64,000 bases of DNA, taken from Caecitellus pseudoparvulus. Its lineage: Eukaryota > Bigyra: Bicosoecida. Where the stretch lies: assembly GCA_965644315.1 (NCBI GenBank), contig CBFFRQ010000179.1, positions 1 to 64,000 on the forward strand, read 5' to 3'. The notes under the pieces were generated by a model. That model was not told the DNA's origin. It made no database searches and saw only the letters and a list, made by a program, of their open reading frames with translations. Position numbers and translations under genes: made by a program. The stretch's first letter is position 1. Each line of letters begins with the position of its first letter. Shown in pieces: positions 1-9,412 of this stretch.

Positions 1-1
1 C

Positions 2-3001
2 GTCGCGGCCCGCCTGCTCGTGAATGGTGCATCTGGGCGATCACTGTCAGGAAGTGGCGCGAATTCCTCCTCCATCCCTGCTGTGGCACGAACGCTGACT
101 GGCTCAGAGCTGGCCCTGCTGCGCTCACTGCACGGTGCCCTGGTGTCCAGCGCTGAAGTGGGTGTTCCTGCAAATCAGGCGCCGCAGACCTTCATGTACG
201 GCGTGTTCCTGTCCCTGTCCACCGTGCGGGCACTGCCAGTGGGAGCTGGGCTGCGCTTCGAGGTGGACGTGCTGAACGTGGACGCTGGCAGTGCAGGCGG
301 GGAGCTGTCCACACGCCTGGCCTCCCCAGCAGGAGCCGCAGCAATCACTGTGGCCCGGGCTGAGTGTGACCCCAATCAAGTGCAGACGGGGCTGGTGTGT
401 GAGTGTGCTGCAGGGTATGGCGTGGCACCCCAGGCTCCACAGGGAGCTGCCCTGTCGCCTGCGTCACTGGTGTGTGCGCCTTGTGGAGCGGGGAAGGTGG
501 GCGTGGTTGCGACAGCTGGGCGAGTGACGTCTCCCGCAGTGTGTCAGCGGTGTGGAGACGGCACCTTCTCGCTGCCTGGCTCAACTGCTTGCAGTGCGTG
601 CCCTGAGGGCGCTGTGTGCGGCGATGGCATCCTGGCTGTGTTGCCTGGCTTCGCGCTGGCCTCCACGCTTGTGGACGCTGATGGGGCGGGACTCGTCCCA
701 GGCACAGAAGCGAACGACATCGGGGCGAACATCTTCCTGTGCCCCAATCCGCTGGCGTGTGAGGCGGGGCAGGCGACGTCCCTGCAGTGGAGCAACTACA
801 GCATCATCCCCACAGGTTGCGCTGCTGGGCACGAAGGCGACTTGTGTGGAGTGTGTGCAGACTCGTATACATACTCGCCCGTCGCAGGCGGCGCGTCAGT
901 GGACTGTGTGCGCTGTCACGAGTCATCCAGCGCCCTTCTGGCCGCGACGACGGTGATGAGCTTGGTGCTGTTGGGCCTGTTGTTGTGCGCCTGGCGGGGA
1001 GTGCTGTTCATCATGGGCAGCAAGCCCCAAGGCGCAGTGGAAGTGCCACCCGCTCTGCAGGTGCCATTTGTGCAGGGTGAGAGCAGAGCGGACTGGGTCC
1101 AGCGCTCATCTGGAGCATCGATTGCGCTGATTGTGGACGGCGGATCAGCTGAAGTGTCAGGTGAAGGCAGTGGACCTGCTTCGTCCTTGCTGCAAGTGCG
1201 CTTCGTGGCGCTGTGGCTGTTGGTGCTGCACCTGCAGTGGTCGTCCCAGCTGGACTCGTACCGTCTGGGCACAGTGGAGGGCATGGAAGGCGTCTCCACC
1301 CTGTCCCACATTGCCTCCATCTTCCCTGTGCACGCACAGTACACGAGCTGTGTGTTGGGCGCGCGAGACTTGGTCACGACAAGCTTCGGCATCGGCGCAT
1401 CTTTGCCTGTGTTGGGGCTATTGGCTGGCTGCATTGTAGCTGGTGTAGTTGTGGCCTGCAGCGCCCTGTGCGGCAAGCAGCGCAGGGAATGTGGAGGACG
1501 GGAGGTGTTGGGAGCCATTGGCGCTGCCTGTGGCCTGTCCATGTTCATGACCGTGCCTCGCTCGCTGCTGTCCATGGTGACTGTGTTCTTAACACTGCCC
1601 GCATCGCCCCAGGCTGAGTACATGCTGCAGGGCTTCAAGTACTTGGCTGGCTCGGAGCTGCATGTGCAGCTGCAAGTGACGGCAGGGCTGTTGGCTGTGC
1701 TGTGGGGTGTGGTGCCGCTTGTCGTGCTGTGGCGGGGTCGGCCTGTGTTGCCAGCCGGCCGACTTGCAGATGCGCTGCAGGAGTCCAGCGCAGGAGGTCA
1801 TGGTGGTTCAGAAAAGGAAGATGCAGACATGGAGAGCCTGCGAGATGAGGTGGAGTGTGGTGCGGATGGCACGACGACCTGGCCAGTGGCCACAGCAGCC
1901 ACTGCCCTGTTGTACCCAGATGCCGCTGGCACGCTGCTGAGCCACGCCCAGATGCAGGTGGAGGAGGCGACGAGCACATCTCCTGCGACGTGGCTGTGGA
2001 CGAGTCTGGGGTGGAGCTGGGGCTTCTTCCGCCCTTCCATGTGGTGGTACAGCCTCGTGTGGCTGGGGCAGTGCTTTGCGCTCGCCCTGGCCGCGGCAGC
2101 CTCGCCCTTCCTCATCAACCGCGCCTACATGGCGGGGGCAGTGTGTGCCGTGTGCATGGCGGCCAACCTGTGGTTGCAGCCCCTACTCATGACGGGGGAC
2201 GCGCCAGCTTGGGTTGGCCTGCCGCTGTTGCAACATGCAGTGCGCAGCGAGCTGGACAAGCGAGCTGGGCACAGCCTGCGTCTGGCAGCTGTCACACGCC
2301 TGCAGCGACAGTCGGTGCTGCTGCATTCCCTGTCAGTGCTGGTGCAAGGCGGGGTCATGGTGCAGGCGGGTTTTACCTTTGCCATGTACGCTTGGAGGAG
2401 CGGCGCCTTCTTCGCCGAGGCAGGGCGCTCCAACCCGTACTTGAGCGCAGTTGAGGTGGACCTGCAAGCAGCTGACGCCGTGGTGGTGGCAGGCGTGAAC
2501 TGTGGCTTCTGGGTGCCAGTGTTGGGGCTGCTGCTCGTGTTGGCTGTGCCAAGCGCAGCTCTACAAGGCACCAGTGCCCTTGCCAAGGTTCTTGCTGCAG
2601 GGCTGGCGTTCGTGTTCCGTTCGCCTGCAGCACGCAGGGGGCTGTCCAAGAGCAAGCTGTCCAGTGCAGGCACGGGCGAAGGCGTTGAGCTGAGCAGTCT
2701 GTCCAAGACGGTGCTGGCCAAGCCAAGTCAGGGAGATGGCGCGAGTCTGGAGGCAGTGAGGAGCATGGTGAAGTCGACCAAGGTGTCCACGCCATCTGCT
2801 GCAACCACACGGCGCAAGTCTTCGAGGCGGACGAGTTTGATGCTGAGGAATGCCACCGCAGACTCGGAGAGGATGCGTTCCGCTTCCATCCAGTCCCTGG
2901 TCGACTCTGCGGCACGTGGTGAGGAGGAGAGTGTGGCTGGAGGGGGAGCTCCAGGTGCAGTTGGGCGTGCTCGAGCTTCGCCTAGCTTTGCCCGGCGCTA
3001 G
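2..3001 (+). CDS. Cysteine-rich GCC2/GCC3-type multi-pass membrane protein (5' partial)
   Basis: The reading frame is open to the left edge (first ATG at 24), so the gene very probably begins outside the window. Counting from position 20, residues ~115-210 form a cysteine-rich block with the CxxCGxG.....C..CG.G.FS spacing of ephrin-receptor-like GCC2_GCC3 modules (CAPCGAGKVG, CQRCGDGTFS, CSACPEGAVC). About eight hydrophobic segments follow, near residues 305-333, 390-410, 453-480, 497-530, 555-580, 685-735, 775-800 and 830-855. The end is a ~120-residue Ser/Arg/Lys-rich tail. Proteins combining such modules with a polytopic C-terminal part are common in stramenopiles and ciliates and are generally of unknown function; a surface sensor or channel-like role would be a guess. 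No intron is visible. The gene is tail-to-tail with H3, 300 bp away. Confidence 0.75.
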   Translation, partial: VAARLLVNGASGRSLSGSGANSSSIPAVARTLTGSELALLRSLHGALVSSAEVGVPANQAPQTFMYGVFLSLSTVRALPVGAGLRFEVDVLNVDAGSAGGELSTRLASPAGAAAITVARAECDPNQVQTGLVCECAAGYGVAPQAPQGAALSPASLVCAPCGAGKVGVVATAGRVTSPAVCQRCGDGTFSLPGSTACSACPEGAVCGDGILAVLPGFALASTLVDADGAGLVPGTEANDIGANIFLCPNPLACEAGQATSLQWSNYSIIPTGCAAGHEGDLCGVCADSYTYSPVAGGASVDCVRCHESSSALLAATTVMSLVLLGLLLCAWRGVLFIMGSKPQGAVEVPPALQVPFVQGESRADWVQRSSGASIALIVDGGSAEVSGEGSGPASSLLQVRFVALWLLVLHLQWSSQLDSYRLGTVEGMEGVSTLSHIASIFPVHAQYTSCVLGARDLVTTSFGIGASLPVLGLLAGCIVAGVVVACSALCGKQRRECGGREVLGAIGAACGLSMFMTVPRSLLSMVTVFLTLPASPQAEYMLQGFKYLAGSELHVQLQVTAGLLAVLWGVVPLVVLWRGRPVLPAGRLADALQESSAGGHGGSEKEDADMESLRDEVECGADGTTTWPVATAATALLYPDAAGTLLSHAQMQVEEATSTSPATWLWTSLGWSWGFFRPSMWWYSLVWLGQCFALALAAAASPFLINRAYMAGAVCAVCMAANLWLQPLLMTGDAPAWVGLPLLQHAVRSELDKRAGHSLRLAAVTRLQRQSVLLHSLSVLVQGGVMVQAGFTFAMYAWRSGAFFAEAGRSNPYLSAVEVDLQAADAVVVAGVNCGFWVPVLGLLLVLAVPSAALQGTSALAKVLAAGLAFVFRSPAARRGLSKSKLSSAGTGEGVELSSLSKTVLAKPSQGDGASLEAVRSMVKSTKVSTPSAATTRRKSSRRTSLMLRNATADSERMRSASIQSLVDSAARGEEESVAGGGAPGAVGRARASPSFARR

Positions 3002-3301
3002 AAAAACACAAGTGGCGGCAGTGTGGGCGGCAGCTCTACGTAGGAGTAGACCCCCAGGGCGTGCAACCCTCAGACCTCAAGGGCCAGTGTGTTTCATATT
3101 GTTAAGTTTCGCACAGGCTCAGATTGAGTTGGCCCAGCTGCAGTTTGATTCAGTGACGCTTGAAATGCATGTGTCCATCGCTTGCCCGCTCACAGACGAC
3201 AAGATGCAGTGCAAGCCATGGCGCAAGAGTCAATGGTGGTGTTGAGTAACACCGTGGGGGTGGTGGGCAGGCCAAGCCTGCGCCGCAAGGCTGCGCAGCA
3301 T
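3002..3301. other. Intergenic, convergent 3' regions of membrane protein and H3
   Basis: Besides the H3 stem-loop at 3238-3253 I see no gene here. The rest must hold the 3' end of the preceding + strand gene; no AATAAA-type poly(A) signal is obvious. Confidence 0.6.
3238..3253 (-). promoter_or_regulatory. Histone mRNA 3' stem-loop of H3
   Basis: On the - strand this reads GGTGTT-ACTC-AACACC, a perfect 6-bp stem with a 4-nt loop, 48 bp past the H3 stop codon. It is preceded by CCACCCCCAC and followed by ACC. Position, stem length and loop size match the SLBP/U7-type 3' element of replication-dependent histone mRNAs. The loop is ACTC rather than UUUC. Confidence 0.85.
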
Positions 3302-4337
<1,036 letters not shown>

Positions 4338-4415
4338 GCGGACTGCTTCCCGTGGCAGGGCTTGCCTGCCAGGCGGCGTGTGTGCTCAGGCACTGCGCCG
4401 CCCCACCACCCCAAC

Positions 4416-4431
4416 GGTGTTCCTCAACACC
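4416..4431 (+). promoter_or_regulatory. Histone mRNA 3' stem-loop of H4
   Basis: GGTGTT-CCTC-AACACC, 78 bp past the stop codon, preceded by CCACCCCAAC and followed by ACC. The stem is identical to the other three histone hairpins. The first loop base differs (C rather than A), which indicates that this position is free to vary. Confidence 0.85.
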
Positions 4432-4640
4432 ACCTTCACATGCACCACACCACGCTTGGCTTGCTGGGCAGGTCTGGATCAATGCACCCTGCACGTGGTG
4501 TGCGCTTGCACATCGCTGCAAGTGCTCAACCCTGCCTGGCTGTGGCCCCAACGCATCATGCACAGCCAGGCCTCCAAGCCCCACGCACACAACAGCAATT
4601 CATTTCAAAACCGCACAACTACCCACATCGTCATACTGGT

Positions 4641-4656
4641 GGTGTTGAGTAACACC
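4641..4656 (-). promoter_or_regulatory. Histone mRNA 3' stem-loop of H2A
   Basis: The - strand reads GGTGTT-ACTC-AACACC, 73 bp past the H2A stop codon, preceded by CCACCCCCAAC and followed by ACCAG. It is identical in stem and loop to the H3 and H2B hairpins. Confidence 0.85.
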
Positions 4657-4729
4657 GTTGGGGGTGGTTGCTGTGCACAGACGACAGGATGCACCCTGCC
4701 GACGCCACAGCACGAAGCAGCCTGCTCGC

Positions 4730-5101
4730 TTACTTCTTCTTGGGCAGCAGCTGAGAGTGGATGTTGGGCAGCACACCACCAGACGCGATGGTGACGCCAG
4801 CCAGCAGCTTGTTCAGCTCCTCGTCGTTGCGCACAGCCAGCTGCACGTGGCGGGGGATGATGCGGCTCTTCTTGTTGTCACGAGCGGCGTTCCCAGCCAG
4901 CTCCAGGATCTCAGCGGCCAGGTACTCCAGGACAGCGGCCAGGTACACGGGGGCACCCGCGCCGATGCGGGAGGCCACACGCTGGTTGCGCATGTACCGA
5001 GCGACACGGCCCACGGGGAACTGCAGACCAGCCTTGGCGGAGCGGGAGGTGGACTTGCCACCCTTGCCCTTGCCGCGGCCGCCCTTGCCCTTGCCAGACA
5101 T
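4730..5101 (-). CDS. H2A: Histone H2A
   Basis: A 123-residue H2A, starting [16 protein letters not shown], containing [10 protein letters not shown] and ending SQLLPKKK. The acidic-patch residues are present ([11 protein letters not shown] and NDEELNKLL). The C-terminus lacks the SQ-E/D motif, so this is canonical H2A and not H2A.X. The frame is open for 83 further codons upstream, but the conserved start is the ATG at 5101. There is no intron. It is divergent from H2B. Confidence 0.97.
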   Translation of the reverse strand: MSGKGKGGRGKGKGGKSTSRSAKAGLQFPVGRVARYMRNQRVASRIGAGAPVYLAAVLEYLAAEILELAGNAARDNKKSRIIPRHVQLAVRNDEELNKLLAGVTIASGGVLPNIHSQLLPKKK

Positions 5102-5564
5102 GTTGGATGAGGTGTGTGTGTGTGCGGTGGTCACAACGTGACGATGCTGACGATGCGTGGTGAGTTGGTGGGGAAGATTGATAGTGGCTTGGGCGGGGCA
5201 AGTGTGCTGCGTGCGGCGACTGGCCGCGCAGCTGACGGGGCTGGCGGGGTGTGCATGTGTACTGCTGAAGCATATGCACGGGACTAGCCCAGACTGTGTG
5301 ATGCGCTCACTGGATATTGCATGCCAGTTACACATGTCAACATTGTACATGAGCTCCAGAACACGTGTGGCCGATGCGCCTGGTGTGCATGCATGTCAGT
5401 GACCGAGCAGTGCGTGTGGCGCAGTGCACACAGCACACTCCCGCCCACCTCCACCCACACTCCCTCGCTTGCCCCCACATCACTCTACACTCCCACCTCC
5501 ATCACACACGCTTCCCAGCACCCCAGTGCTCACTTCCCCGTGTCACACACCCCCACCCATCACC
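5102..5564. promoter_or_regulatory. Divergent H2A/H2B promoter region
   Basis: The 463 bp between the H2A and H2B start codons hold both promoters. GTTGTGACCACC (5126-5137, - strand) lies just upstream of H2A. The H2B side is a CACAC/CCCAC-rich leader like that of H4. No obvious TATA box. No gene is supported here. Confidence 0.6.
5126..5137 (-). promoter_or_regulatory. Shared 12-bp element upstream of H2A start
   Basis: GTTGTGACCACC, 24 bp upstream of the H2A ATG, identical in sequence and orientation to the element 19 bp upstream of H3. Confidence 0.45.
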
Positions 5565-5918
5565 ATGGCCAAGACCCCTTCCAAGAAGTCCGCCAAGAAG
5601 GCCGGCAAGTCCTCCGCCTCCACTGGCTCCAAGAAGAAGCGCGTGGAGAGCTACTCCACCTACATCTACCGCGTGCTGAAGCAGGTGCACCCCGAGATCG
5701 GCATCTCCAAGAAGGGCATGGGCATCATGAACTCCTTCATCAACGACGTCTTTGACCGCGTGTGCGCCGAGGCCGCTTCCCTGGCCCGCTACAACAAGAA
5801 GGCCACCCTGTCCTCCCGCGAGGTGCAGACTGCCGTGCGCCTGGTGCTGCCTGGCGAGCTGGCCAAGCACGCCGTGTCCGAGGGCACCAAGGCTGTGACC
5901 AAGTTCACCTCCGCCTAA
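5565..5918 (+). CDS. H2B: Histone H2B
   Basis: A 117-residue H2B with a short lysine-rich tail ([17 protein letters not shown]), the conserved [16 protein letters not shown] start of the fold and a [11 protein letters not shown] end. The VTK lysine that is mono-ubiquitinated in other eukaryotes is retained. The frame extends 47 codons upstream, but the H2B-like start is the ATG at 5565 in a CACCATGG context. No intron. A histone hairpin follows the stop. Confidence 0.97.
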   Translation: MAKTPSKKSAKKAGKSSASTGSKKKRVESYSTYIYRVLKQVHPEIGISKKGMGIMNSFINDVFDRVCAEAASLARYNKKATLSSREVQTAVRLVLPGELAKHAVSEGTKAVTKFTSA

Positions 5919-6390
5919 GCGTCCGGACTTCCCTGTGTAGTGGAGTGGGGGGAGCAAGTCGCCCCTCCTTTCCTGCACAACTACCACCCCCAACGGTGTT
6001 ACTCAACACCACCAGAATCACAACTGAGGACATTTACTTGTGTGTGCATCGCGGAATGAATTTGCTCAGTCCAGGGCTGTGAGGATGTGTCCAGCGTGAT
6101 CGAAGTCAGGGCCCGACGAGGCAAGCTTGGCCAGGCACGCACGAAGTGGCGCACATGCGAGAGTGCTTGCTTGCTCAGAGCTTCCTGTTGTGTCTGCTGG
6201 GCTGTTGTTTTGCTGTGTCGTGCTTGGGACCAGATCTCGTGGAACTCGCGAGCTCTCACCAAGCAATGCCAATTCACTCAGTCCGATCTCACTCGCAAGC
6301 TGTCGGAGGCTATACCGCTACGTCGGACTGGCTCTCTCCCCCCTTGCTGCTCTTCGCATTCGCTCGGTTCCACAGACTTCGTTCAGCACC
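5919..6390. other. Intergenic between H2B and RPB6
   Basis: Contains the H2B stem-loop (5995-6010) and, presumably, the RPB6 promoter and 5' UTR. No further gene could be supported. Confidence 0.6.
5995..6010 (+). promoter_or_regulatory. Histone mRNA 3' stem-loop of H2B
   Basis: GGTGTT-ACTC-AACACC, 76 bp past the stop codon, preceded by CCACCCCCAAC and followed by ACCAGA. It completes the set of four identical-stem hairpins. Confidence 0.85.
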
Positions 6391-6960
6391 ATGGCCATGG
6401 ATGACGGTGGCTTGTTCGAGGGTTTGTTGGTGCGTGCTTCGTCAGGGCAAACACGGTCGTCCCACTCGCAGCTTCGCACATCGCCTTCTGACTGACCATC
6501 GTCACGAAAATGCTTGTCCCGCCGCGCAGGGCCCCGAGGAGGGTGATGTCGAGATCTTGGCGGGGGAGAGCGGCAGTGGAGCGGGCATTGGTGGGGAGCC
6601 TTCAGATGCAACAGGAGCGCGCGATGCGTCCCACGGGGAAGCGTCAGTTAAGCTCACCACAAAGTACATGACCAAGTACGAGCGTGCCCGCATCATCGGC
6701 ACTCGGGCTCTGCAACTTAGGTGCGTTTTCGTTCTGGCACGCGTTTCATGCGAAACGCCGTTGCACCACTTCCCACCACGCGCTACCTTGTATTCTTCAG
6801 CATGAATGCTCCTCCCCTTGTGGATGTCAAGAGTGAAACGGACCCAATCAGCATTGCCATGATGGAGCTGAAGGCAAACAAGGTCCCTTTCATCGTCCGC
6901 AGGCACATGCCAGACGGCAGCTACGAGGACTGGCCCGTGAAGGACCTGGTTCAGCAGTAG
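6391..6960 (+). CDS. RPB6: RNA polymerases I/II/III common subunit RPB6 (3 exons)
   Basis: Exons 6391-6429, 6530-6720 and 6801-6960 join in frame to a 129-residue protein. Introns start GTGCGT and end CGCAG/TTCAG. After a short acidic N-terminus (EEGDVEILAGE), the conserved core reads TTKYMTKYERARIIGTRALQ, then ETDPISIAMMELKANKV and RRHMPDGSYEDW, closely matching human RPB6 (ERARVLGTRALQ, ETDPLLIAMKELKARK, DGSYEDW). RPB6 is shared by the three nuclear RNA polymerases, where it supports assembly and clamp stability. Length and acidic head fit the family. It lies directly downstream of the histone cluster. Confidence 0.95.
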
Positions 6961-7227
6961 TGTGCCCTGAAATGCAGCTTGTGTCCAGCCTGTTGCCCTG
7001 GCAGTATCCTCAGTCTGTTTGCAGCTTGTACTGCGCTCCTTGGCAGTGTGATGTGTGACAGTCTGCACACACAGGCAGTGCGAACTTTCCTGAGCTCTGC
7101 AATTCAAGCAGAATGGAGCAATTCAACAAACTTCACATCCATCTTCTCCAATAGTAATCGGATATTCTGACTCACGCAGCTCGTGAGGCCAACCCCTTTG
7201 TCCAATCTGCTTGCCCCCGGCGTGGTG

Positions 7228-7239
7228 TGCGGAAATTGC
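7228..7239 (+). repeat. Recurrent 12-mer TGCGGAAATTGC, copy 1
   Basis: An exact copy 17 bp upstream of the acyl-CoA dehydrogenase ATG. It is one of six copies in this window, all non-coding and near gene starts. Function unknown. Confidence 0.6.
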
Positions 7240-7255
7240 ATGCTGCACCAGCACA

Positions 7256-9198
7256 ATGCTGCGTCATTCCGGAGCCCGGGCGTTGGAGGCGGCCAAGACG
7301 ATACCCCTGACTCGGAGCCTGAGTCAAAAGTCGCGTTCTTGGTTTCGAGAGGTGCCGAAGGCGCCAGTGTCTGCGACACATGACGTGCTGAACCAGTCGT
7401 CGAGGCTGCCTGACTGGAGTGCGTACGAGGATGACCAGGCGCTGGTGGACGGAGTGCGCATGCATGGAGCTTCAGCATTCGAGAAGCACCTGATCAAGTA
7501 CGGCCACTATGCTGGGTCAGAGGCCACTCGGCGGCGCCACAGAGAAGCCAATGACAACCCGCCGGTGCTGCAGCAGTTCGACAAGGTGCGTTGGGCGCAC
7601 CGCTTTGGAGGCCGCTTTGCTAGTGCCCCACTGTGCCTTGCCGCGCTGTTCAGTTCGGCAACCGTGTGGACCAGGTTTCCTTTCACCCCGCATACCACGC
7701 CCTCATGGCGTCGGCTGTGGGGGGACAGGTGCCCAGTCTTGCCTGGGCGTGCGAAGGTGACACTGGAGCGCACGTCGCACGTGCCGTGCTGAGCCTGCTG
7801 AACTACCAGGCAGACTATGGCGTGGGGTGCCCCATCACGATGACGTTTGCAGGCGTGCCAGCCCTGAGCCACGAGGAGTCTGTGGCGAGGGAGTGGGTGC
7901 CTCGTCTGCTTGCGCCCGAGTACGACCCCCGCGATATCCCCGCGGGCGAGAAGCGGGGCGCCACGGTGGGCATGAGCATGACAGAGAAGCAGGGGGGGTC
8001 CGATGTGCGGGCCAACACCACGACAGCCGCCCCTCTGGACGACAACGGGGAGTGCTTTGCTCTCACGGGGCACAAGTGGTTCACGTCCGCGCCCATGTCC
8101 GATGCGTTCCTGACGTTGGCGCAAGTGCCAGGGGCTGGCGTCACCTGTTTCTTGGTACCACGCTGGCTGCCCGATGGCAGTCGGAACAGTAATTTCCGGG
8201 TCATGCGCCTGAAGAACAAGATGGGGGACCGCAGCAACGCCTCGTCGGAAGTGGAGTACGCTGGTGCGTGGGCTCAGCGCGTCGGCCTCCCAGGGCGGGG
8301 GGTGTCCGTGATCGTGGACATGGTCGTGTCCACTCGCCTGGACTGTGCTCTGGGCTCAGCTGGACTGCAGCGCCAGGCTCTGCGGCACGCCATGCACCAT
8401 GCGTGCGGGCGCAGTGCGTTCGGCGTGCGGCTGGCAGACGCGCCGGCCATGCGCGCGTTGCTGGGCGACTTGGCGGTGGAGAGTGAGGCCTCCGTTGCCA
8501 TGGCGTTGTACGCAGCACAGCTCTTCGACGCGGCGGCTGCAGACCCTGGCAATGAGGATGCTGCGGCTTTGAAGCGCCTGGTGACGGCTGTGGTGAAGTA
8601 CTTCGTCACGAAACGCACGCCCCAGTTCGTGTACGAGGCGATGGAGGCCCACGGCGGCAACGGGTACGTGTACGAGTGGGACATGCCCCGCATGTTCCTG
8701 CAGTCGCCCTTGAATTCCATCTGGGAGGGGTCTGGCAACACCATGGTGCTGGACATCTTGCGCACTCTGGCGAAGGAGCCGGCGGCACTGCCTGCGTTCC
8801 TGCGCGTCCTGCGCTCAGCGGGAGGGGACAGCGCGCCTGCTGGCTACGCCAAGGCGCTGCAGGGGCTGCAGGAGCAGCTTTCCAAGGTGCAGGCGTGGAT
8901 GGTGGCGGGGGACATGGAGGCAGTGCAGTTCGCGGGGCGGTCCATTGTGGATGGTATGGCCACTTGTCTTGGCGCAGCCGTCCTGTTGCAGCGATCAGCG
9001 ACTCTGGGGCGCCTTCCGGACACTGATGCGACGGCATTGCAGGCGGTGGCAGATGCGTACATCGCCACGCGTCTGGCGCAAGGCAGCCTGCCGAAGCACA
9101 ACTATGGGGCTGTGCTGACGCCGGGCATGACAGCGGACACGATCGACGCAGTGCTGTCCCGTGCTGCTGGCGGCCCTGACTTGTCCCGAACGCAGTGA
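7256..9198 (+). CDS. aidB: AidB-like acyl-CoA dehydrogenase, probably mitochondrial (2 exons)
   Basis: Exons 7256-7585 and 7654-9198 (intron GTGCGT...TTCAG) give 624 residues. An Arg/Ser/Ala-rich presequence without acidic residues (MLRHSGARALEAAKTI) suggests mitochondrial import. The core carries the acyl-CoA dehydrogenase signature GMSMTEKQGGSDVRANTT, then GHKWFTSAPMSDAFLTLAQ and LKNKMGDRSNASSEVEY, all diagnostic of the AidB branch (E. coli AidB has GMTEKQGGSDV and NRSNAS). FAD binding is expected. The physiological substrate of AidB-type enzymes is uncertain. An ATG at 7240 in another frame is discarded because that frame stops at 7383. Confidence 0.92.
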
Positions 9199-9412
9199 AT
9201 ACAGTGATTGGAGGAAGCATTCACCCAGGCATGCAGGCGTGTGAGGTGCTGGTAGCCTACGTGCTGCACGTGGCGCTCAGCGTGCAAGCGCCGGCACGAG
9301 CCAATTTCAAACCAACCGCACTGCCTGCTCTGTCAGGGTGGCTAGACGCAGCAGAGTTCCCGTGTTTCTCATCACTGGGTTCATTTTCTTGTCCCACCTG
9401 CAGCGTTTGAGC

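Larger units (their letters stand above)
4338..4729. other. Intergenic between convergent H4 and H2A
   Basis: These 392 bp hold the two histone 3' hairpins (H4 at 4416-4431 on +, H2A at 4641-4656 on -) and no gene that I can see. Some ORFs of about 100 codons cross it, but they lack histone-like or other recognisable sequence. Confidence 0.7.

Noticed and set aside
5102-5350. 83-codon N-terminal extension of the H2A frame
   Set aside because: The conserved H2A start is at 5101; the upstream residues are Cys/His-rich translation of a promoter region.
7240-7383. Alternative ATG at 7240 before the acyl-CoA dehydrogenase
   Set aside because: That frame stops at 7383 and is not conserved; the ATG at 7256 leads into the AidB-like frame.
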